NCBI GenBank assembly: GCA_009746045.1
Contig: RPFO01000629.1
Span: forward strand, 716,801 to 778,800
DNA length: 62,000 bases
Source: Mesostigma viride
Taxonomy: Eukaryota > Streptophyta > Mesostigmatophyceae > Mesostigmatales > Mesostigmataceae
Direction of reading: 5' to 3'
Shown here in pieces: positions 21,859 through 33,022 of the stretch; the first letter of the stretch is position 1, and every line of letters starts with the position of its first letter. The notes under the pieces are model-generated. The model was not told the DNA's origin, ran no database searches, and was given only the letters and a program-made list of their open reading frames with translations. The position numbers and the translations under genes are program-made.

Positions 21859-23601
21859 TCACTGGCCGGGGAAGGACTTGATGATGGTGCGGATGACAGG
21901 TACGGCAAGCGCGCCGACGCCTCCCATGGCTGAGAAGACAAACAGGTACCACACGCCGCGGAAGATGATGCCCACCGCCTCGCTGTCCCAGATGTCCGCG
22001 GGCTTCTCGCTGTCGACCACCACCGGCTTGGCAGCCTCGGCCGCTTTGGTCTCTGCGAGCTTCTTCTCCTCCTCTGCAAACGGCAGGCACAGATAACCCG
22101 CGCCGGGCAGCAGGCACGCAGGGCAGCCACATGGGGAGCAAAGCGCAGGCAAGCACGGCCAGCCAGGCGGGCAGACAATCAGCGTCGCAGGGAGTTAAGT
22201 GCAGGCAAGCAGCACAGGCACGCAGTGCAGGCAATCAGGCACCCAGACAGTCAGCCACTTCTGCAACCACACAATGGGAGTGTGCACAGGAGAGAGGGGG
22301 TGGTAGGACAAAGGGGCGGGCAAGGGGTCGGTATGCGATGGTCGCTGAGGTGGGGGTGAGGGGCGGATGGGCATTCACATCCAAAGGGGCATCTGGCAGG
22401 GTGCGCGTAGCAGGAAGCACGCACTGCTTCTATAGGTAACACATTATATGGATGTAAAAAACAACGGGTTGTCACCGTGATACAGCTGCGCATTTTGCCA
22501 CCGCGCGTACACCGCACCATACTCCAAGCCAGCCACCCACAGCGGCACAGGAGATTCATGGCCTGCCTCTCGAACTATCATTTCTAGCCCATCTTTGAAC
22601 CTCTCTTGTGACCTGTCTTGTAACCTGCCTCCCATCACCAGGGTCATGCGTGCGCAGCCAATAGCAAGGGCGTGCCTCGTACACAGACAGGGGAAGGGTG
22701 GGCATGACAGGAAATCAAGGCAGCAGGAAGGGTAATCGCAAGGTGCAGCTGCGGGTCCCCAGTAGCGGCCGTCCTGGGGCAGAAAACGCTGCCCCTGCAT
22801 ACCCGGGTGCTCGGATCCTGAGTACGAAGGGAAGGTTGGTCAGCAGTGTCACAAGTCAAGTAACACAGGAACTGTCTAGGTGACCAGGCAGGCATGCAAC
22901 AGGCGTCTGCTTCCTGCCTTTCGGCCAATCAGCCAGCAGCGAGAAGGGCAGTGGGCAGCCTGGCACCGTGGCCACGCCAGCAAGCCGGTCGGCACGTCTG
23001 TATGGCAGGCGATAGGTCAGTGAGCAGATGATAGCCTCTCTATTCTGCCTACTTCTGAGTTCGCCCCCACTCCCTTTACACACACCTCGGAAGTATCTCC
23101 CAGCCGATCGCAACCTCCCATGACCCAATGGGCTCTTACGAGCGTTACTCGGCATGTATATGGATCGTAGGTTCGGGCCAACCGACCCCGAGAATTGCGT
23201 CCGCCGAGCATTGCGTGCTAACCACACAGAAAGGCTGACTCTATATCAAACATAGCTTAGAGCAGGTCACGCCTTTCATCCCGGTATAGCACGGACCCGC
23301 TTCAGTAACGCAAATGTAAGTATGCAAATCAGCAAATACCTTTCTTCTTCTTGTCTTGTTCCAGTTTGTCAGTGAATCGAATCCACGCGAAAGTTTTGCC
23401 GGAGTGCCTAGAACGCCGAAATTCGCTGGTCCCGAAAGCCCCGCTAGCAGACTGACGAGGTACATGAACACCACGCCCAAGGAAAGTGGTTTTAGGGGAA
23501 GCAGCCGAGGGAATCGATGAGCTGGATCGCGCTGAACAGCTCGTCGGCAAACTAACAGCTGTAAGGCAACTAGCCATTGAGGCAGCGGTGACGGTCGCCA
23601 T
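21859..23601 (-). CDS. Plastid-targeted single-span membrane protein (2 exons, 158 aa), function unknown
   Basis: Exon 1 runs 23601-23340 and exon 2 22073-21859; the GT-AG intron of 1266 bp joins Lys87 to Glu88 in phase 1. The N-terminus MATVTAASMASCLTAVSLPT continues rich in Ser, Ala and Arg and poor in acidic residues, as in chloroplast transit peptides. A charged region (KLEQDKKKKEEEKKLAETKA) follows, then one hydrophobic span, roughly FRGVWYLFVFSAMGGVGALA, near residues 125-145, and a short basic tail ending FPGQ. A small thylakoid or envelope protein exposed to the stroma is likely. I do not recognise the family. The GTG-initiated frame starting at 23655 is less likely than the ATG at 23601. 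It is divergent from the SCI1-like gene. Confidence 0.75.
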
Positions 23602-24253
23602 GCAAAGAGGCGCACTTAATATTGTTAAAAGAAGTAATTTTTTGTCAAAACGCACTCGAAAGTGAGCCTTTGTTATATTACTACTTGAGCGAGATCTTCC
23701 GCTGGTGATCAGCGACCACCATAGCCTGTGGTACGAAATGGATGAGGTGTAATATCAGCGGAAAATCAGGGGAGAGTTATGTCTATGGACCACCCTGCCG
23801 GTGACCCAGCGGTTGTGTTGAGTTAGCCAAACTGAACCGCAGCTCAGTCTGCAGCGTCCTGCACAGTTGACAGTTGACAGTTGACAATATAACGGTCGGG
23901 TATCATGACCAGGTAGCTGTAAAGCCCTTGGGTCCCAGAATAAACGCAAATGAACGACTGCAACTGTATGCTGGTGACGGACCACACTTATTGTCCCCCG
24001 CCACGTGGCGGGGAGTGGGTTATTGATGAAGCGAAAGCATTAGAAACTGCATACGTGGCGGGGAGTGGGTTATTGATGGGGCGAAAGTATTAGAAACTGA
24101 ATACAAAGGCGGGACAAACGTGTTGTGATTTGCGTAAGGCCAGGGTTGCTAAATTTCACTGTTCTCCATCTTGTCATTCTCCAATCTTGTCCTTTTTTGT
24201 GTTGCAACTTGACCGACCCACCTGCTGAACGGCTTGCCTGGGAAGCGATTTCC
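23602..24253. promoter_or_regulatory. Shared divergent promoter region with tandem repeats
   Basis: 652 bp separate the two divergent ATGs. The region holds CAGTTGA three times in a row (23864-23885) and two tandem copies of a 50-bp unit (24003-24052 and 24053-24102) that differ at only a few positions, sharing GGCGGGGAGTGGGTTATTGA. Such repeats could hold factor-binding sites for one or both genes; this is inferred from position. Confidence 0.5.
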
Positions 24254-25147
24254 ATGGGGGAAAAGGATGAAAATAAGGAGGAAAGGAAGAGAAGGAAAAA
24301 GGAAGAAAAGGAGAAACGAAAGAAGAAGAAGAAACGAAGAGACAGGCATTCGTCGTCTAGTGAAAGCGTGGACTCCGATGAGGAGAGGAGGCGTTTGGTC
24401 AAGAAAGCAAAGAAATTCCTAAAGAAGCACGGCAGTGAGGCCGGCCCAGCAGAGATGCCGGCGCCTTCCGGGAGCAGTGCAGCGAAGAAGAAATACGATA
24501 TATCCGATGCAGACTACTTCTCTAAAAACATGGAATTTTCCACGTGGCTTAAAGAATCGCGCAACACATACTTCTCTTCACTTTCGTCTACGGAGGCACG
24601 CGAACTATTTTCGGATTTCGTCAAGGTATGGAATGACGGCAAGCTTTCTGGTAAATACTACGATGGCATGGACAAGGCTGTCCGAACAGGCCACAACTGG
24701 GCAATCAAACGGGACGAGCCTCCCTCCTCAGCTGCCCTGGCCGCCGCGGAGGAAGAGAGGCGTGAATCCGCCAAAGCCACCCTGCGGCTGGAACAGAAGA
24801 AGGCACGGCAGGAGCACAACGTGGTGCTTGACGAGCTGCTGCCCAAGGCGACGGGTAGGGAAGCGCTGCAAGAGAAGCGCGCCATTCGCCGGCAAGAAGC
24901 CAAGGCGCGGGAGGACTCGCCGGAGCTGATGTCACAAGGTGACGTCATGGGAGGCGGTGACAGTTTCCAGGATCGGTTGGCGCGGCAGAAGGCGTTTCAG
25001 CAGAAGAAGGAGCAGGCCAAGGCCGCTGAGCTGGCGGAGCGGCGCGAGCGCTACACGGCCAGCGAGAACGCCAAGGTGGAGGCCTTCAAGGCGATGATGG
25101 GTGTGCAGGAGGGGGTCAAGTACAGCATCCCCAAGCGGCAGCCGTGA
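24254..25147 (+). CDS. SCI1-like nuclear protein (297 aa, single exon)
   Basis: The protein starts with ~70 residues very rich in Lys, Glu and Arg (KRRKKEEKEKRKKKKKRRDR) and a Ser/Asp stretch, a likely nuclear localisation region. The central block, YDISDADYFSKNMEFSTWLK to SDFVKVWNDGKLSGKYYDG, closely resembles plant SCI1 (style cell-cycle inhibitor 1) and related proteins of animals and fungi, where DYF.KN.EF..WL and FV..WN.GKL...YY are conserved. Plant SCI1 is linked to cell-cycle control. The C-terminal half is a charged coiled coil ending GVQEGVKYSIPKRQP. The ATG at 24254 was chosen because the upstream extension (from 24125) is hydrophobic and unlike the family. Confidence 0.8.
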   Translation: MGEKDENKEERKRRKKEEKEKRKKKKKRRDRHSSSSESVDSDEERRRLVKKAKKFLKKHGSEAGPAEMPAPSGSSAAKKKYDISDADYFSKNMEFSTWLKESRNTYFSSLSSTEARELFSDFVKVWNDGKLSGKYYDGMDKAVRTGHNWAIKRDEPPSSAALAAAEEERRESAKATLRLEQKKARQEHNVVLDELLPKATGREALQEKRAIRRQEAKAREDSPELMSQGDVMGGGDSFQDRLARQKAFQQKKEQAKAAELAERRERYTASENAKVEAFKAMMGVQEGVKYSIPKRQP

Positions 25148-26260
25148 GGACCCTGAGCACCGCCCGCGGTACCGGCGGGTGCTGCGCCACGAGGGTATAG
25201 GGGATATTCAAAGCGCAACCGGGTAACTAATGGGTTGCTTCGTTTGCAGCTTGCGTTTCTGGGCCAGCGTTTGGTGGCGTAGATGCGGCCGCATGACTCA
25301 TGCCCATGCACTGTGGGTGTGTTGCAGCGGTAAGGACGACAATTAAATTGGAAGAACGTTGTCCTTAAATGTACTATATTAGGTTTGGAACGTTAGTTAC
25401 TAGCTTTTCACCTCCCTCCTCGTTGCGTTTAGGGAACATGAAGGTTCCTTTATCAGTACCGGCCACACACGACGCTATCACGTGCTTTAAGTCATTACAA
25501 TTTAATTCAATTTACAACTAATAACACCTACACCTAATAAATATATTTAGAGCCCGATATTCACAGTCTCCTTTCCCACACAGCAAAATATGGTGTTGTT
25601 CTTTCTCAGTTACATCGTTTTTCCCGTCTTTGTTCTTATCGTGTTGATTTCATCACGACTCTTGTTGAACTCTTGCAGCGTTTATTGGTCAAAGACTATG
25701 ACCGAGACATTATGCTCCGTCAAGTCCGATGTTTTTTGCAACGTCACCCACATCTGTTCGGTGCTGCCCCTTGGCACAAGCTCTACAAACAGGTCGTGGA
25801 CCGGCTGGATCGCATAGTATCTCCGCACATCTGAACCCTGTGATGCCAGATCTCCTTTGCGGCCGTTCCGAGCTTGGCACTGGATTCGCTGTCCACATCG
25901 TCGCGTCGCTGCAGCAACACGATGTTTTCTGGCATCCGCAGGCTTTTGGTTCCCGCCGCACATTTGAAAGTGCTGTCCTCCGGCTTTTTGCCTTTGCACC
26001 GTGTGCAGTTCTTGGACGTTTGGAATCATGTCATGGCTAACGTGATGACTGACTATCTACCTTTTCAGTGGTTTTCCATTTGCGGGTATTTCCTTGTAAA
26101 TGGTGGGAGAGCGATCGCAGCAATGGTGCTCACCACTAGACATTCCCGGCCAGTTAGGCTCGAAACACACGCCCTGATCAAGCATGCTGTTTCCGGCCCC
26201 ACCGTCTAGATCATCTAGTCGCTCTACACGTAAGCCAGCCATAATTTCAATGCACAAGGA
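25148..26260. other. Intergenic region without a recognised gene
   Basis: AT-rich with low-coding-potential frames on both strands. Minus-strand frames around 26030-25680 contain a few Cys-rich runs that may be a transposase remnant, but no complete motif. Confidence 0.3.
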
Positions 26261-26393
26261 TACACATTTCCATCACCATTCATCTTCATCATCCTGAACG
26301 ACTCGAACACGCGGACAAGATAACGGCAGGCTCGAGCTACCATGGTCCGGATTCTCCCGATTTCTGGCCTGCGCTGGTTGTCTCTTTGATATA
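26261..26393 (+). repeat. Dispersed ~130-bp repeat, copy 1
   Basis: It is nearly the same as 36641-36769 (shared TACACATTTCCATC, ATGGTCCGGATTCTCCCGA, TTCTGGCCTGCG, GGTTGTCTC). A short inverted piece lies at 57573-57603. No coding capacity is evident. Confidence 0.8.
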
Positions 26394-26478
26394 GAGCTTT
26401 GACAGCTCTGTATATAGGTTTATAGCTGGGCGTTTGCTTTGGTTTGAGTGATTTCACTCTGCTGTAAGTAATTATATT

Positions 26479-26647
26479 TTTAAAATTAAAAAATTAAATT
26501 AAATTATAACATGCCTCCGTGGGGAGGTCATGTAGCACATATTTCATTATGGATGGGATGGAGGAAGCCGCGTGATCGAACGATCCTAACTCTATCTAGA
26601 AAATCCTACCTACACTACTCATCGAAACGCCTCCTCCGCTTGGGGGA
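26479..26647 (-). mobile_element. Solo LINE 3' UTR (extreme 5' truncation)
   Basis: About 165 bp match 17101-17264 with only a handful of differences and in the same orientation. No ORF2 sequence is attached, as expected of a LINE insertion aborted early in reverse transcription. Confidence 0.8.
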
Positions 26648-27028
26648 TAATTTTAAAAAATATATATTAAAATTTAAACTAGCACGTTCACAAAGACCTG
26701 CACCGGTGAAACTCAGCCTCTAGACAGCCATGTGACTGTCTGCAGGTCTCCTGCCCGGTCTAATTTGCGCCTTTATATGGCCTCTCAGACACATACTATC
26801 ATATATTTTTTGTCTCAAATGAGACATAGTTGACTGGTTGTCTCCTTGATAGTTGTCTCACTGAATACATAATTGGACGTGTCAAGTAAGTAAGTAAGTA
26901 AATAAGTACTTGCGTGTAATGCGCAAAGGCATGCCACGGAGTACTATGCTAATCTCATTAGAAAAAAATTATTACACAAAAGTTTAAACAAATCAGATCG
27001 TCTGCATCAGTTCCCCAACCATTAAGCT

Positions 27029-27244
27029 CTAGATGGGGATGTAATCCTCATCCGAGCTGTCCTCTACTGTAATGGCAGACGAGGCGGTAGTGTAGCAGCT
27101 GTCCTCAGGGCCAATAACCTCCACCTGCGGACTTCTACCCAGGCTAGCAACGGGCCGCGGGGCCCGTGGGGGGAAAACAGGAGCATACCCCTCAGGAAGG
27201 TGCTTATCGCAGATGGCAGCCCATTTAGTCTCCTTGTCAGTCAT
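27029..27244 (-). CDS. Hypothetical small open frame (71 aa from ATG, open upstream)
   Basis: The minus-strand frame is open from about 27305. It has a plausible-looking segment (MTDKETKWAAICDKHLPEGY) and an acidic C-terminus (EDSSDEDYIPI). No family is recognised. It lies among LINE debris and may be the end of a transposon protein, or chance. Confidence 0.2.
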   Translation of the reverse strand: MTDKETKWAAICDKHLPEGYAPVFPPRAPRPVASLGRSPQVEVIGPEDSCYTTASSAITVEDSSDEDYIPI

Positions 27245-27309
27245 GTGGGCGCGGAGTACGGATAGTCCCAGAAGCCCTGCATCTTCAAGCAGTCGGACGT
27301 GTCAACGTT

Positions 27310-29056
27310 GACTAATTAATTAATTGATTTAGTTAACAGGGGATTTTGGATTTAGCTAGGTGTATAACCATTTTATCCTGTTGAATGTGTGTCAGTTGAA
27401 GAGCAGGATGCAGCTTTTTAGCTCCTTTGCAGCATGTCCGTATAGCCCATAGCTATCAATATGATCCAGGGGGTAACAAAGTAGTTGTATCAGCAAATGC
27501 TACTGGAAACTGACAAGAGATACTTCACCAGTAGGCACTAACAAAAGCAAAGTACACTGGTCAAAGCATCCATATGCACCTGGGGCATTGTCTCGAATCT
27601 CTCGCCAGTCTCCCAACTGTGGTGGACGCATCGGCGCTGGTAAACCGCAGCAATAGTGCGGCACACAAACAACCTAGTTGAAACATGACGAGAGCACAAG
27701 AGGAAAGGACCTTTTGGTTGTCTCACATGGTCTATGAAAGCCATGCAAATCAAATCAAATACATTTCCACTTCTCACTCCTGAGGCGTGCCAAAGGCGAA
27801 GTGAAAAGGTCGAGGATGCGCCTGATGCTCTTGCTGCGCACATCGTGCCGCTACCATACCTGGCCGGTATCTGGCAACCAATTATGGCCAGCAATCCTGG
27901 CTGCCTTTGCCAAGCCTGAGGTCACTGAGCGGGTAGTGGTGCATCCACTCGGGACACGGCCCCGCACCATCACTGCCAGCATGCGTCCACCAGCGCCACC
28001 ATATGCGCACGGCCCCACAAGCGGCCCAGCACGCTCGATCGGCGGCAGCCAGCCATGCAAGCGACTTGCAGCCGGCGGTTTGGCATGTACATTACCAAGC
28101 CACGAGGAGCAGATGCGCCGAGGTCGCCTCCCCCGCCCCCCACCTTCCCCCCCGCCGCCACCTGCGCACTTGGTCAAGGACGTGCATTCCCTGCAAACAC
28201 CCATGGCCTCCAGGCACCGCCACACCCACTGATGTAGCCCGCCTCCTGCCTTCTCGTGTCGGCGGCTTGTCTCCAGGGGCAGCGCACCGATGGTAGCACC
28301 GACACGCGTGGCCCACGAATGGCCCCGGGGGCATGACGCGTGAAGGTAGGGCAGGGTGGAATAATGTGTGGTGGTGCCCGCAGGCTGGGCTATACAGCTC
28401 CTGCAGCATGTGGCCACCTGCAAGTTACCCGCATCATGCCCGTGCTTGAGCATGGCCATATACTGTGCCCCTTTCTTCGCCGTGGCCACACCATGTGCTT
28501 TCTGGACCATGTCAGGCAATGTGCTTGCTGGGCCATCGTCAGGGCGAACAGGTCAGTCACCACCTCCACAATACATGCCCCGGCCACGACAACCACCATA
28601 AGAGTGCACATGGCGCGAGCACGCACAAGGAGAAATGCCCTACGCCAACGGGTAGCGCGTCGCCAGTTGCGTCAGCGGCCTCCCCACGGTCGCCCCCCTG
28701 TCACTTGGTTTGCCACATCATCGTGGTTTTGCCACCTCCCTGGGTTGCCATATCGTGGTTGGTTACGTCATAGTCGGCGCGGCCTCCCCCCTCCCCCTGT
28801 CACCGCGACCGTGGGCGCGACCCGTCCCCTTGTGCCGCTACGGGCACCAGCACAGGTCTGCCCCCTCCCCATTGGGCATCGTCCATGCCCTTTGTGAGCC
28901 GTCCATCACCCTCGTGCGGCACTCCTTCCCCCTGCATATCGCCCCCCCATTCCATCATTCCTCCACCTTCATTCCTTCTTTCCCCTTGTCCGCCAGCGCA
29001 CCACCAGTCGCCCTTGTCCGCCAGCGCTTCCTTCTTCCCCCTTGTCCGCCAGCACA
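27310..29056. other. Intergenic region without a recognised gene
   Basis: Open frames on both strands between 27538 and 29056 overlap each other and show no domain or splice-compatible exon series. The part next to 29056 should hold the 3' UTR of the phosphodiesterase gene. Confidence 0.35.
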
Positions 29057-32000
29057 TCACTCGTCCCCCTTCTGCAGCTGCGCCCAGTGCTCCGTGTTGG
29101 CGTTGGCGTGCTCCAGCAGGTGCCTCCCGTTGGGGAAGAGCTTCGCAAACAGCTCATACAGCGGCAGCGCTGTGGTGGTGGTGGTTGGCGGGGGTGGTTA
29201 TTGGCGGCCAATGACACGGCGTAGGTGGCAGCATGCGAGAGCTGTCAGCCATGGACCAGCGGACAGATATGGGGCAGGGGGGGGAGACGAGCATGACAGT
29301 GACAGGTGCAGGAGAACAAGGACAGAGTGGTTTAACAACGGGCCTGCCGTTCATGCAGCGAATGCGGATCGCGTCGACAATGCAGGATTCTGCAATGGGT
29401 GGAGGACCACAGCTAGAGCGATGACACTGCAAGGCCATCAGAGCAACTCGCCCCACATGGCCTGCCCACCATGCGCACCCTGCTGGCTCTGCCATGCTCC
29501 TTGCCCGCTGGAAAGGCGACACAAACAAGGACACTTCACCTAGACACCATGCAAACACAGGACGGTCGTGGCTACATCATCAGCCATGCCATCGCAGGGA
29601 GTGGCTACCAGCACCCATGTGGTAGCCGAGGCTTTAAGGCGCCATCCCCATGCTCATCCTTGCTCGCTCCACCACCCCTGCTCATGTCGTTTAGGCCGGC
29701 TGTGGTAGTCTGGCCGACACTACGGGATGGCTGCCACCGCAAACCCGTGTCCCCACTGGCTGGGGCTCACTGCCTGGGTTGGTGGCCGGTCTGGCTTTCA
29801 AGGCTGGCACGCTGTTCATTGGGGTGTGTGTGCTGTCCTCTAGACTCCACCCTTCCATAGCCCGCCAGCATCTACCCTCAGAAAGCTGTCGGCAGGACCA
29901 CAAGCCACTGATGTAAGGACCGCACACGCCTCCCCAACGTGCCCACAAATAGAAACCAGACAAGAGGCACTCCTACATCTAATGCCCGTGCACGTACCGA
30001 TGAACGTGAAGAAGCCGACCTGTGCGCGTTGATCGCCCGCCATGACGCGCCATGTTTAGTGCAGATAGCACAAGCGACAAGGCGGGCACAAGGGCAAAGG
30101 CGTGAGCCAAGCAGCCGCGACCATGCGATCTACCGCTAGGCAGCCACCCGTGTGTGCCGGCTGGCTCGATGATCAATTGAATGCTGGGCACGATTCCAAC
30201 AACAGAACCCACGTCCCGTGGGCATGCCATGGCCTCCGCGGCCAGATGCCCTTTATGCCACTGCCAAGGACCTATGCAGCACACAGCTCAATCAAACAAG
30301 CACAACTAAAGCACTGCTGGCTACAACGCGAACTGATGCGACCCATGGCCCTGGCCAGCATATATCAACAAACCAGCAGTTACGTGACCCAGGCCCCCAG
30401 TTAAAGAAGGTCAGTTAGGCCCTTTGGATACTCCGCCGCATCTTGCCGGCAGGGGATGTGCACAAACACCAGGTGGAAGTACCCGCACGGCCCTTCATGC
30501 TATCCTATGACACAGACAGATAGCCGACAGAGCCGCAGTCTCTTCAAGCAAGCTACGGGAACCTGATGAAGGTTGACACTGCAGCTCATCACAAGAATCA
30601 CAGAAACTAGAACAACAGGGCTTTAGGTGTAATAAATACCCAACAGCCTTTGCCATGTAAAGCAAAGAATACCCAATAAGAATGCAAGCCCCTTGGTATG
30701 TTCTCAGCAATACACGAGTACCACATCTGCACGCGTCGCACGCTCACCTGCGACTTGGCTATATTACGTGCAACGAGGAGATACCCGCCACCCAGGCCAC
30801 CACGCGTGCACGCGGCGCCACCCACCTGCGACTTGGGTATGTGCGCGTTGTGGCGGTCCATGAAGGGGGACACCGCGAGATCGAGCTCGCGCTCCGTGTC
30901 GCCTGTGACAAGGAGAAGAGGTGGCCAAGTCGGGTGGCCAAGTCGGATGGCCAAGTGAAAGCATTCGCCGAGGACCGGACCACCGTAGCACAAAAGCGCA
31001 TGTGGGTGAGTTGATTAACTTTTGTCGCTGAAAGAATCGGGTTTTGATCCCTGCTGTCCAAATGTTGACAATTCCTGGCATGGAAAAAAAAAATCAGATT
31101 CTGAGTGCCCCTCATCGAGATGTATAGATTGCGCTACTTAAACCCCCAATGTCCCACTTGAGCTGTCTTGACTAGGTATATATATCAGTGGGGAGCTATG
31201 GCTGTACCATAACTAGGTATATATATCAGCGGGGAGCTATGGCTGTACCATAACTAGGTATATATATCAGCGGGGAGCGATGGCTGTACCATAACTAGGT
31301 ATATATATCACTGGGGAGCTATGGCTGTGCCATAACTAGGTATATATATCAGTGGGGAGCTATGGCACTGTGGGGGCAGGGCACTCTGGGGACATGATAC
31401 AAGATGGTGCACGAGTGGGCAGCAGACTGCCACCCACCACGTGGTGCCCGGCCCCACAGCACCCTGGCAAGCGATACCACCGGCACAGCATGTCTGGCCC
31501 CCATCGCAGGGCCAGAGATGAGCCAAGCGAAGCGCCCACCCATGGATTCGAATGGCGGTGGCACTCCAGGGGTGGTGGAACGGTGAAAAGCGCTGATGGT
31601 GCCATGGTGGCGTGCAAGATGTGTTGCACTTGGCACGCTGACAACTCCCACGCATTGTGTGAAGGAGGGGAGACAAGATATGCCACTTTTTAGTTCCCTC
31701 TGCCTGCCCTCACCTGCACAAATATCAAGGAGACAACCATGCACAAATATATTCCTCCAGCAGCTCTACTTTATAAATGGTGTGTTAATGCCTACCTATG
31801 CCTCCACACTCTCTGAAGCTCACCCTCCAAGGACAACACTTGCTATAACTCACCCTGCATGAACACTGACTCCTGCTGCTGCCCACCCTGGACCATCACC
31901 CACCCTTGCCATCACCCACCCTGCATAAATAAATCCTCTTGCCATCACCCACCCTGCACGGACAACTCCCCTAACCATCACCCACCCTGCATGAAGAACT

Positions 32001-32928
32001 CCTCCTGCATGCAGTTGGACCACACGAGGTGGTACTCCAGCGGCTTGGCGGCGTGGCCGATGTCTGCCACCTTCATGGCCAGCTTGAGCAGCAGCAGCCG
32101 GTCGGCCGCGCTCTCCTTGTCCCACGGCTTGCCAGCCGCAGCGCGGTTGCGCAGCGACTCCATGATGGAGAAGTGCTGGGGTGGGGTGGGGTGGGGTGGG
32201 GTGGGGTGGAGTGGGGTGGGGTGGGGTGGGGTGGGGTGGGGCGGGGCGGGGCGGGGCGGGGCGGCGGGCGGGGCGGGGCGGGGCGGGGCGGGGCGGGGTG
32301 GGTGGGCGGGGTAGGGTGGGGTGGGGTGGGGTGGGTGGGGTGGGGTGGGCTTGGGTGGGGTGGGGTGGGGTGGGGTGGGGTGGGTGGTGGGTGGGTGGGG
32401 TGGGGTGGGTGGGGTGGGGTGGGGTGGGGTGGGTGGGTGGGGTGGGTGGGGTGGGGTGGGGTGGGGTGGGGTGGGGTGGGGTGGGTGGGGTGGGGTGGGT
32501 GGGTGGGGTGGGGTGGGGTGGGGTGGGGTGGGGGGTGGGTAAGGTGGGGCGGGGTGGGTTGGGTTGGGTTGGGTTGGGTTGGGTTGGGTTGGGTTGGGTT
32601 GGGTTGGGTTGGGTTGGGTTGGGTTGGGTTGGGTTGGGTTGGGTTGGGTTGGGTTGGGGTGGGGTGGCGTGGGGTGGGCTAGGCGTGGGGTGGGGTGGGG
32701 TGGTGGGGTGGGTGGGGTGGGGTGGGGTGGGGTGGGGTGGGGTGGGTGGGTGGGTGGGGTGGGGTGGGTGGGTGGGTGGGGTGGGTGGGTGGGGTGGGGT
32801 GGGGTGGGGTGGGTGGGTGGGGTGGGGGGTGGTGGGGTGGGTGGGGTGGGTGGGTGGGTGGGGTGGGGTGGGGTGGGGCAGGGCGGGGTGGGGTGGCGTG
32901 GGGAGAGGGATTGTTATTGTGGGGTGGG

Positions 32929-33022
<94 letters not shown>

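Noticed and set aside
22131-22439. Frame within the plastid-gene intron
   Set aside because: It reads through GCAGGCA-type repeats near the acceptor and has no domain.
25682-26029. Possible Cys-rich transposase tail on the minus strand
   Set aside because: A few Cys pairs (CTRCKGKK) in one frame, but stops close by and no catalytic motif; evidence is too weak.
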